Source of the DNA: Oleispira sp051275515
Lineage (GTDB): Bacteria; Pseudomonadota; Gammaproteobacteria; Pseudomonadales; Oceanobacteraceae
Direction of reading: 5' to 3'
DNA length: 5,269 nucleotides
Assembly: GCA_051275515.1 (NCBI GenBank)
Contig: JBNMOT010000188.1
Location: 1-5,269 of the forward strand
Part shown: piece by piece, positions 1 through 5,269 of the stretch
How the letters are laid out: each line of letters starts with the position of its first letter
Numbering within the stretch: position 1 is the first letter of the stretch
Notes under the pieces: model-generated
Database searches by the model: none
What the model saw: the letters and a program-made list of their open reading frames with translations, nothing else
What the model was told of the DNA's origin: nothing
Translations under genes and position numbers: made by a program

Positions 1-1
1 T

Positions 2-475
2 GCCGCTCAATTTATCGATACTGCCTTGAGTCTAATGGGAGATATTACGGACTCTTTATCCGGCAACCCAGAATACGCTAACAATGCACTGAATTCGGCG
101 TTATTTATGACGACGGCTCGCTCTAATGAATTCAATGCGACCTTTCCTGATGGTAAGCCGTCTTCAAGATGTGGTACCGGTGCATCCTCTGTCAATGGTG
201 TCCGCTATTACTCTTGGGGTGGCGATGCTTCATGGACGAATGCTTTTGATATAGTCGATGCCTTTTTACTCTTCACTGGCAAAGTGATTAACGGTAAAAA
301 CGATGGGTTGGTTGAGCGTTGCGACCAGCATTGGGGTAACGTGATTGGTACTACTTACAACATGAACCATGCAGATGCTATCAATCATATTTTTGGTCTG
401 CATCACTTGTTCGAAACAGATCCGCTAACGCTCTACAAAAATCAAGCAATGAGACTGAAGTCTGCTGGTTTATAA
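2..475 (+). CDS. lipA: Secreted triacylglycerol lipase, family I.1 (C-terminal part; 5' end outside window)
   Basis: Extracellular ester hydrolase of the Pseudomonas/Burkholderia/Vibrio family I.1-I.2 type, an alpha/beta hydrolase that crosses the inner membrane by Sec, is folded in the periplasm by a dedicated foldase and normally leaves by type II secretion. The frame is open from base 2, so the gene is truncated by the window edge; the TTG at 26 is internal, not a start. The catalytic Ser lies upstream of the window. In visible-residue numbering: Cys57 and Cys107 (disulfide pair), Asp83 and Asp125 (calcium ligands), Asp101 in NDGLV (catalytic acid), His123 in MNHAD (catalytic His), and the family C-terminus LFETDPLTLY...RLKSAGL. 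Spacing matches the P. aeruginosa lipase except for two fewer residues between the calcium Asp and the catalytic Asp. The residue matching the main-chain calcium ligand Gln257 is His129. The gene ends in TAA and is followed by its foldase gene on the same strand. Confidence 0.95.
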   Translation, partial: AAQFIDTALSLMGDITDSLSGNPEYANNALNSALFMTTARSNEFNATFPDGKPSSRCGTGASSVNGVRYYSWGGDASWTNAFDIVDAFLLFTGKVINGKNDGLVERCDQHWGNVIGTTYNMNHADAINHIFGLHHLFETDPLTLYKNQAMRLKSAGL

Positions 476-485
476 ATATTGTTGT

Positions 486-491
486 AGGAAG
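486..491 (+). promoter_or_regulatory. Shine-Dalgarno of the 31-codon leader ORF
   Basis: AGGAAG lies 5 bases before the ATG at 497. It is a better ribosome binding site than anything directly before the foldase ATG at 589, which has only a weak GAG at 578-580. This suggests ribosomes may enter here and reach the foldase start by coupling. Seen in sequence; function is inferred. Confidence 0.45.
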
Positions 492-496
492 TACTG

Positions 497-592
497 ATGA
501 ATACGAGGGAGCATGGCGTAAGCTCATGCTGCCTTTTTCACTGTCAAAGAAAAACATTGTACAATTTTTCTGTATTCGAGAATTTTTTATGA
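497..592 (+). CDS. Putative 31-aa leader ORF overlapping the foldase start
   Basis: A short ORF starts with ATG at 497 behind AGGAAG and ends in TGA at 590-592, overlapping the foldase ATG at 589-591 in an ATGA arrangement. The predicted peptide begins MNTREHGVSSCC and is rich in Cys and Phe; it resembles no protein I know. The likeliest role, if it is translated, is to deliver ribosomes to the foldase start, which has a poor Shine-Dalgarno of its own. Its coding region also spans the hairpin at 506-538, so translation would disrupt that structure. It could equally be a chance ORF in a 113-base intergenic gap; conservation of the start, stop overlap and Shine-Dalgarno in relatives would decide. 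Confidence 0.35.
   Translation: MNTREHGVSSCCLFHCQRKTLYNFSVFENFL
506..538 (+). terminator. Candidate rho-independent terminator/attenuator between lipase and foldase
   Basis: The left arm at 506-515 pairs with the right arm at 525-534: six continuous pairs (AGCATG with CATGCT), one G-G mismatch (509/531), then GG/CC and A-T. The loop is 9 bases (516-524), and a run of five T (534-538) follows directly. It lies 30 bases after the lipase stop, where a terminator would be expected. If active it would lower foldase transcription relative to lipase. The T-run is short and the stem has a mismatch, so termination may be partial. An alternative GAGC/GCTC pairing (509-512 with 522-525) competes with the main stem. 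Confidence 0.45.
535..565 (+). promoter_or_regulatory. Weak candidate promoter for the foldase gene
   Basis: TTTTCA (535-540, 4 of 6 to the -35 consensus) and TACAAT (560-565, 5 of 6 to the -10 consensus) are separated by 19 bases, longer than the ideal 17. It lies just after the terminator-like hairpin and would start RNA about 17 bases before the foldase ATG at 589. In AT-rich DNA such matches occur by chance, so support is weak. Confidence 0.2.
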
Positions 593-1668
593 ATGTAAAA
601 AAAATAACAAAAACTAATTTACTCACATTATTAATTATTTCTATCGTATCCGGAGTGACGATTTCGTCTATTAACCTCGATACTAAAGAGTCACTTAATG
701 TCAGTGTTTCACAAGACCAGAAACACTTACGTTCGCTTGAATCTCTATCAACCCACTCAGAACCAAACAAGACTCTGTACACACTAGGTTATGACTCCAA
801 ACATGGGGCATTACCTGATTCACTAAGAGGTACTACACTCGATAATGCTCTTCAGGTTGATGAAGAGGGTCATCTCCTAATATCCATCGATATTAAAGAC
901 TTGTTTGACTATTTTCTGTCAACTATTTCTGAGGAAGATTTAGATATCATCCTTTTACGCGTTGATGAATATTTAGCTCACTATTTACAAGAACCGGCGT
1001 TGAGTGAATCTAAAGCGATACTGGCACAATATATAGAATTTAAATATTCGTTAATGGCCCTTGAAAAAATGATGGGCAACGATTTTTCTCAGATGAGTAG
1101 TGGGGAAAAAAGAGATGGTGGTTATCTTAATTTTTTGCGCAAGCAAATGGATCAACGCAATGCACTGAGAGAGCAATACTTAGACCTTGCCGTTTATGAA
1201 GCATTCTACGAGGAAGAGCAACGCTATGACGAATACACCTATTCAAAATTGCTAGTTAATTCTGACAAGTCACTTTCCGCTAGTGAACGATTAAGTAAAC
1301 TCACCGAATTCCAAAACACCTTGCCAGCAGATGTTAGGCAGAGCATGAGAGAAACACAAATTACCGACGAACTTAAAATTAGAACAGAGAAAGTGCTGGC
1401 CGATGGTGGTGATCAGCAGCAAGTTCGTGAATTACGTCGAGAAATGTTTGGTGATGAAGCCGTTCAGCGTTTCGACGAACTCGACCAGCAACGGGCTCAA
1501 TGGGATGCTCGGATTAATGCCTACCTGATTCAGCGCACCAGCATACTGAGCAATCAAGGCTTGGCTCAAGACGAGCTTAATTCGCAGGTCGATTCGCTTC
1601 GTGCATCTCTATTTGACGCATTGGAACAAGTACGCGTTCGCAGTATTGAACGCCATGCCAAAGCATAG
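589..1668 (+). CDS. lifO: Lipase-specific foldase (steric chaperone, Lif/LifO)
   Basis: Inner-membrane-anchored periplasmic chaperone that converts the adjacent lipase to its active fold before type II secretion. I chose ATG 589 (359 aa), because the protein then begins with a basic stretch (MNVKKITK) followed directly by a hydrophobic segment at about residues 11-28, the expected signal anchor. An ATG at 526 in the same frame would add 21 residues with no ribosome binding site. Domain order fits the family: anchor, variable linker to about residue 55, first mini-domain with SLRGT (78-82) and the hallmark motif (LFDYFLST, 105-112), then a long charged helical region that wraps the lipase, ending near SIERHA. 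Length is slightly above the usual 340 or so. The hallmark RxxFDY(F/C)LS has Lys103 in place of the Arg, and the usual GE after it is SE. The start overlaps the stop of a 31-codon ORF (ATGA). Its partner lipase lies directly upstream. Confidence 0.95.
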   Translation: MNVKKITKTNLLTLLIISIVSGVTISSINLDTKESLNVSVSQDQKHLRSLESLSTHSEPNKTLYTLGYDSKHGALPDSLRGTTLDNALQVDEEGHLLISIDIKDLFDYFLSTISEEDLDIILLRVDEYLAHYLQEPALSESKAILAQYIEFKYSLMALEKMMGNDFSQMSSGEKRDGGYLNFLRKQMDQRNALREQYLDLAVYEAFYEEEQRYDEYTYSKLLVNSDKSLSASERLSKLTEFQNTLPADVRQSMRETQITDELKIRTEKVLADGGDQQQVRELRREMFGDEAVQRFDELDQQRAQWDARINAYLIQRTSILSNQGLAQDELNSQVDSLRASLFDALEQVRVRSIERHAKA

Positions 1669-1705
1669 TTTAAATACCATTAAGTTGAGCGAATATTATC
1701 ATGTT

Positions 1706-1711
1706 GGGAAG
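1706..1711 (+). promoter_or_regulatory. Shine-Dalgarno fixing the TTG start of the AraC-family gene
   Basis: GGGAAG lies 8 bases before TTG 1720. The nearby ATGs at 1701 and 1712 are in other frames and stop within 10 and 3 codons. The next in-frame ATG (1783) has no clear ribosome binding site. This supports the TTG start. Confidence 0.55.
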
Positions 1712-1719
1712 ATGTTATT

Positions 1720-2580
1720 TTGAATCTGAATAGTGCAGTTCCAATCTTTAAACCTTTAGTCTACTTGTCGGGCAAACGTTCGATGTATGTCGGCCCGTTA
1801 AAAAGATTATTAGTGCAATCAAATAGCCTAACCACCCTCATCATCTCGATTGATAAAGAGTTGGGGCTGATGGACAACAATAGTGGCCTGAACTACGTTA
1901 GTAAAAGTTTTTTAATTCCCGCAGGCTCACATGTAACTGTTGATACCAACGACTCAATTATTGTTTTCTGTTTCCTGAATACTTTGGGGACTGACTTGGC
2001 GAAGTTAATTCCCAGCATGAGGCAGAGTGTACACCTAGATGACGGCAGCACTTGTTATAGCGGCATACCCAACGAACTGGCCGTGATTGAACAGGCAGGC
2101 GACATATTCAAACGTCGGCCATCGGCAGAAGCAGTATTTGAGCGCCTCGATAATTGGATAGAAAATTCAAGTACCGTCAATACTTGCATGCCAGATGCAA
2201 GAATTTCAATGGCAATCTCGCTGATCACCCGAGACTACGCGAGGAATGTATCCATCGATGAAATTGCCAAAGCGGTAAGGCTATCAGCACCGCGGTTAAT
2301 CCAATTGTTTAAACAAGTGACGGGCATACCCATTCGACGCTTCAGATTGTGTCATCGGATTTTCGTTACCCTGCTGAATTTAGGCTCAGGAATGTCATTA
2401 ACCAATGCGGTAGTCGAAGCTGGATTTTCTGACTACGCTCACTTTTCTAGAATTTTCAAAGAATTGGGCAGTGTAAAACCTTCTGAATTGCTGTCTTCTA
2501 GAAACTTGGTCGACTTACGGGTTTTATCTAAACCTATTACGACCAAGCTCGCTCAGGTGCCTAGCCATGAGGCCTGTTAA
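1720..2580 (+). CDS. AraC/XylS-family transcriptional regulator
   Basis: DNA-binding regulator of 286 aa with the usual two-part layout. Residues 1 to about 150 are an unrecognised N-terminal domain, probably ligand-sensing, with a beta-rich stretch (SFLIPAGSHVTVDTNDSI, 63-80). Residues about 163-258 carry the AraC DNA-binding domain with two helix-turn-helix units: the first at about 178-199 (SIDEIAKAVRLSAPRLIQLF), the second at about 226-248 with the family signature AGFSDYAHFSRIFKE. A tail of about 28 residues follows. TTG is taken as start because of the GGGAAG before it and an in-frame stop at 1681. It lies 51 bases after the foldase stop on the same strand with no terminator visible between them, so co-transcription with the foldase is possible. 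Control of the lipase genes is a guess from position. Its stop overlaps that of the convergent gene (2577-2579). Confidence 0.93.
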   Translation: MNLNSAVPIFKPLVYLSGKRSMYVGPLKRLLVQSNSLTTLIISIDKELGLMDNNSGLNYVSKSFLIPAGSHVTVDTNDSIIVFCFLNTLGTDLAKLIPSMRQSVHLDDGSTCYSGIPNELAVIEQAGDIFKRRPSAEAVFERLDNWIENSSTVNTCMPDARISMAISLITRDYARNVSIDEIAKAVRLSAPRLIQLFKQVTGIPIRRFRLCHRIFVTLLNLGSGMSLTNAVVEAGFSDYAHFSRIFKELGSVKPSELLSSRNLVDLRVLSKPITTKLAQVPSHEAC

Positions 2581-3131
2581 ATAAGTGATATTAATGGCTC
2601 GAATTTCTCTCGTGAGAGTTCTAAATATTCAGCAAGCTGGGCGAGGTTCGCTATCACTAATCCAGTATCACTTTTTGGCACCTGATCACAACGTACAAAA
2701 AGCATAGCCAGCGCATGTTGCTCGGCGTTGAGTTCCAGCTTTTTCACTTGCTGTCGAAAGCCTTCGTATTGTGACCCTCTATTTTCTACCCACTCTATCT
2801 TCAAGCTGCGGCGCATCAGGCGCAACGGCAGTACCTGCTTTTCCATCCATTGATCATAGTCAGTAGGAATACAGGCCTGAGTCCATCGCTTATCTTCGCT
2901 AGCCAACCACAGGGCTTGCAGTATCAGATTGATGTCAGCCCCATGATCATCTTGCAATACTAATAGAGCCGCTTCCACACCAGCCTGCGAGTAGACCTGA
3001 CACGCATACTGCCAGAGTCGATTCTCTAACGCGTATTCTAGGTGTGCGCTCAGTGGGTTTTCAGCCCGATTTGTGGCAAACTGCGCATCTATATTTAAGC
3101 CCGTGTCTAAGCCATTTTGTGAATCAGCCAA
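2577..3131 (-). CDS. TIGR02444-type conserved protein of unknown function
   Basis: Predicted 184-aa soluble, mostly helical protein without signal peptide or membrane segment. I recognise the TIGR02444 (DUF2390-like) pattern: LWQYACQVYSQAGVEAALLV (39-58), then LQD..GADINLILQALWLA (59-77), and an LPLRLMRRSLK stretch (101-111). No biochemical role is known to me. The C-terminal half is acidic-helical. Residues 1 to about 25 look like a poorly conserved extension, as the family is commonly nearer 150-160 aa. The start is TTG (3129-3131), preceded on this strand by AGAGGG at a spacing of 8-9 bases; no in-frame ATG or GTG lies nearby. It is divergent from the yheS-like gene across 39 bases, a neighbourhood I recall from pseudomonads, and convergent with the AraC gene with a 3-base stop overlap. 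Confidence 0.85.
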   Translation of the reverse strand: MADSQNGLDTGLNIDAQFATNRAENPLSAHLEYALENRLWQYACQVYSQAGVEAALLVLQDDHGADINLILQALWLASEDKRWTQACIPTDYDQWMEKQVLPLRLMRRSLKIEWVENRGSQYEGFRQQVKKLELNAEQHALAMLFVRCDQVPKSDTGLVIANLAQLAEYLELSREKFEPLISLI

Positions 3132-3170
3132 AGTGCTACACCCTCTGTTAAAAAAGTATTCTAAAAGACT
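3132..3170. promoter_or_regulatory. 39-base divergent intergenic region
   Basis: This short gap separates two divergent starts, so it should hold the ribosome sites of both genes and parts of their promoters. On the minus strand, AGAGGG serves the TTG start at 3131, and TAGAAT (complement of 3158-3163) matches the -10 consensus at 5 of 6, but no good -35 is visible at the right distance. On the plus strand only a weak AAAAGA (3163-3168) precedes ATG 3171. Promoters for at least one gene probably lie within the other gene's coding sequence. I could not place a convincing plus-strand promoter. Confidence 0.3.
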
Positions 3171-5126
3171 ATGATCGAATTTAATCAGGTTTCATTGCAC
3201 CGTGGTATCAAGCCTCTGCTAAAACATGCAGATTTGCGAATTCATGATGGTCAAAAACTCGCCCTTATTGGTCCAAACGGCGCAGGTAAGTCTAGCTTAT
3301 TTGCTTTGCTTTTAGGTGAGTTGGGGGTTGAAGAAGGTGAATTATATTTACCGAGTGGCTGGCGTATCGCCCATATGGCGCAAGAAGTTGAAGCCAGTGA
3401 TCGCTGTGCGGTTGATTATGTGCTTGATGGTGATAAAACGTATCGCGAAATTGAGCACGGCATTGAAACTGCGACTTGCGATAATGACTTAGCCAACTGG
3501 CACAGCAAGATGGATGCGCACAATGGCTATAATATTAAAGTGCAAGCCGAGCAGCTTTTACACGGCTTAGGCTTTAAGCAAAGTGACATGGTTAAGCCGG
3601 TATCGGGTTTCTCCGGTGGCTGGCGTATTCGCCTGAACCTCGCCCAGGCTTTGATGACACCCTCCGATTTATTATTACTCGATGAACCAACCAACCACTT
3701 AGATTTAGACGCCACCTTGTGGTTAGAGCAATGGTTGAATAAGTATCAGGGCACCTTGGTCTTTATTTCTCACGATCGTGATTTCATCGACGGCGTTGCT
3801 GATCACATTGTTCATTTACATCAGCAAACACTCACTAGCTACCCAGGCAACTACAGCGCTTACGAACGCATTCGTGCTGAGCGTTTAGCCCAGCAGCAAG
3901 TGATGCATGATAAGCAGCAAGTACGTATCGCTGAGATTGAAAAGTTTGTGACCCGCTTTAAGGCCAAAGCCAGTAAAGCTAAGCAAGCGCAAAGCCGAGT
4001 AAAAGAATTAGAACGTATGGAATTGATTGCCCCTGCGCATGTCGATTCACCGTTTAGTTTTGCCTTCGCTTGTGCCGATAAAGTTTCAACTCCTTTATTA
4101 AATCTTGAAGCCGCGGATATTGGTTATCCAGGTAAGAGTGGCGGCGAAGCCGTTGCCATTTTAGAAAACCAAAACGTATCTTTGGTGCCTGGACATCGCA
4201 TTGGTTTATTGGGCGCAAACGGCGCGGGTAAATCGACCTTAATTAAAACCTTGTGTGAAGAGCTGCCACAACTATCGGGCAAGCGTCATGAAGGCGAGCA
4301 TTTAAAACTGGGTTATTACGCTCAGCACCAGTTAGAAACGTTGGATGTTAAAGCCAGCCCAATGTTGATGATTCAGCGTATTACGCCTTCGGCGACCGAC
4401 CAAGAAGTTCGGAACTTTTTAGGCGGTTTTGATTTCCGCGGTGAAAAAGCACTGGAAGTGTGTGAACCGTTTTCTGGTGGTGAAAAAGCTCGCTTGGCCT
4501 TGGCGTTAGTGGCGTGGCAAAAACCGAACCTATTGATTATGGATGAGCCGACCAACCACCTTGATATTGAAATGCGTGAAGCACTCACAATGGCGCTGCA
4601 AACATTTGGTGGCGCAATCGTTCTTGTGAGCCACGACCGTCACTTATTAAAAGCGACCGTTGATGAATATTGGTTGGTTGAAGATGGCAAGGTTACCTTA
4701 TTCGAAGGTGATTTAGATGATTACCATAAGCACGTTCAAGCTAAGCAAGCCGCGTCTGGATTCAATGCCGGCCAGTTAGCGACGAACCCAAACTCTGCCG
4801 ACAATCAAGGTTCTAGCACGAGCGAAAATAAGGCTGCGGGTGCAAGCGCTCAAGATCGTAAAGAGCAAAAACGTTTAGACGCTGAGCGACGTGCGCGCTT
4901 AGCCCCTATGCGTAAAGAGTTAAAGAAGCTTGAAACTCGCATGGAAAAATTACAAAGTATTTTAGACGAGTCCGAGAGTCAACTCGGAGATACAGCTTTG
5001 TATGAAGCAGAGCGCAAAGCCGATTTACAAAAGATATTGCAACAGCAAGGTGATGCGAAAAGCGAAATGGAAGAAGTTGAAATGGAATGGATGGAGTTGA
5101 GCGAAGAAATGGAAGCCGCTGAATAA
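3171..5126 (+). CDS. yheS: ABC-F family ATPase, YheS type
   Basis: Cytosolic tandem ABC ATPase without membrane domains. ABC-F proteins act at the ribosome, and YheS is a housekeeping member thought to assist translation. At 651 aa it is close to E. coli YheS (about 637). First ATPase: Walker A GPNGAGKS 34-41, signature FSGGW 147-151, Walker B LLLLDEP 167-173 with Glu172, switch His201. The inter-domain linker at about 225-300 (helical, with FKAKASKAKQAQSRVK and ERMELIAPAHVDSPF) is the arm that enters the ribosomal E site in this family. Second ATPase: Walker A GANGAGKS 348-355, signature FSGGEKAR 434-441, Walker B LLIMDEP 454-460 with Glu459, switch His488. All catalytic residues are intact. 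A low-complexity Ala/Ser/Asn stretch (523-560) leads to a charged coiled-coil tail (about 562-651). Its stop overlaps the hemW start, so the two genes are probably one transcript. Confidence 0.97.
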   Translation: MIEFNQVSLHRGIKPLLKHADLRIHDGQKLALIGPNGAGKSSLFALLLGELGVEEGELYLPSGWRIAHMAQEVEASDRCAVDYVLDGDKTYREIEHGIETATCDNDLANWHSKMDAHNGYNIKVQAEQLLHGLGFKQSDMVKPVSGFSGGWRIRLNLAQALMTPSDLLLLDEPTNHLDLDATLWLEQWLNKYQGTLVFISHDRDFIDGVADHIVHLHQQTLTSYPGNYSAYERIRAERLAQQQVMHDKQQVRIAEIEKFVTRFKAKASKAKQAQSRVKELERMELIAPAHVDSPFSFAFACADKVSTPLLNLEAADIGYPGKSGGEAVAILENQNVSLVPGHRIGLLGANGAGKSTLIKTLCEELPQLSGKRHEGEHLKLGYYAQHQLETLDVKASPMLMIQRITPSATDQEVRNFLGGFDFRGEKALEVCEPFSGGEKARLALALVAWQKPNLLIMDEPTNHLDIEMREALTMALQTFGGAIVLVSHDRHLLKATVDEYWLVEDGKVTLFEGDLDDYHKHVQAKQAASGFNAGQLATNPNSADNQGSSTSENKAAGASAQDRKEQKRLDAERRARLAPMRKELKKLETRMEKLQSILDESESQLGDTALYEAERKADLQKILQQQGDAKSEMEEVEMEWMELSEEMEAAE

Positions 5127-5269
5127 TGTCACCCTTTAAGTCTAAAACTAAGCCTGCGGCTAGCTCTAATACGAGTGCTAACAAGATGAGTTTGCCTCCG
5201 TTATCTTTGTATATTCATGTACCTTGGTGCGTGCGTAAGTGCCCTTATTGTGACTTCAACTCTCATAAG
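5126..5269 (+). CDS. hemW: HemW, radical SAM heme chaperone (N-terminal part; runs off the right edge)
   Basis: The first 48 codons are visible. LPPLSLYIHVPWCVRKCPYC followed by DFNSHK is the HemW N-terminus, with the CxxxCxxC cluster motif at Cys35, Cys39 and Cys42 that binds the 4Fe-4S cluster and SAM. HemW proteins are related to oxygen-independent coproporphyrinogen oxidase (HemN) but act in heme delivery; many are misannotated as HemN. The ATG at 5126 shares its A with the TAA of the upstream ABC-F gene (TAATG), with GGAAG at 5111-5115, which suggests translational coupling. From this start there is a 20-residue Ser/Lys/Asn/Ala-rich extension before Met21 (ATG 5186), where most HemW proteins would begin. 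Either start is possible; the coupled one is annotated. Confidence 0.94.
   Translation, partial: MSPFKSKTKPAASSNTSANKMSLPPLSLYIHVPWCVRKCPYCDFNSHK

Noticed and set aside
526..588. Upstream ATG giving the foldase 21 extra residues
   Set aside because: There is no ribosome binding site before 526, the ATG lies inside the hairpin, and the extra residues would put a second hydrophobic/basic stretch before a normal signal anchor.
381..782. Minus-strand 133-codon ORF across the lipase-foldase junction
   Set aside because: It overlaps two well-supported genes on the other strand and its translation resembles no family I know; treated as a shadow ORF.
2607..2618. Perfect inverted repeat CTCTC-GT-GAGAG near the gene ends
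   Set aside because: The stem is short with almost no loop, has no T-run on either side, and lies inside the TIGR02444-type coding sequence; not a convincing terminator.
3157..3162. TATTCT as a plus-strand -10 box for yheS
   Set aside because: It matches only 4 of 6 with no -35 at proper spacing, and would place the RNA start almost at the ATG with no leader.
3171..5126. Antibiotic-resistance ABC-F protein
   Set aside because: The linker sequence, coiled-coil tail, length and overall similarity fit housekeeping YheS rather than the Msr/Vga/Lsa/OptrA-type resistance groups.
4906..5184. Minus-strand ORF opposite the yheS tail and hemW start
   Set aside because: It is antisense to strongly conserved coding sequence and has no recognisable protein features.

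Overview
The window looks like part of a chromosome from a moderately AT-leaning marine-type gammaproteobacterium (Oceanospirillales/Pseudomonadales-like). This placement is inferred from the gene types (family I.1 lipase plus foldase, a TIGR02444-type protein, YheS, HemW). No rRNA or other taxonomic marker is present. Coding density is high and no stretch over 300 bases lacks a gene. I see no mobile element, CRISPR array, tRNA or rRNA.

Positions 1-1668 hold a lipase export/folding pair. The 3' part of a secreted triacylglycerol lipase (5' end outside the window) is followed by its membrane-anchored steric chaperone, the lipase-specific foldase. The 113-base gap between them has three overlapping signals: a Shine-Dalgarno-preceded 31-codon ORF whose TGA overlaps the foldase ATG (ATGA), a hairpin plus T-run resembling an intrinsic terminator inside that ORF, and a weak candidate promoter. 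Together they suggest that foldase output is set separately from lipase output. An AraC-family regulator (1720-2580, TTG start) follows on the same strand and is a plausible local regulator of the lipase.

Positions 2577-5269 are housekeeping. A TIGR02444-type conserved protein lies on the minus strand, and its stop codon interlocks with that of the AraC gene. It is divergent, across 39 bases, from a full-length ABC-F ATPase of the YheS type. That gene's stop overlaps the start of hemW (radical SAM heme chaperone), which runs off the right edge.

I do not see a wholly new system. The most notable points are the lipase-foldase junction, a Lys in place of the hallmark Arg in the foldase motif, the linked AraC regulator, and the tight yheS-hemW coupling.
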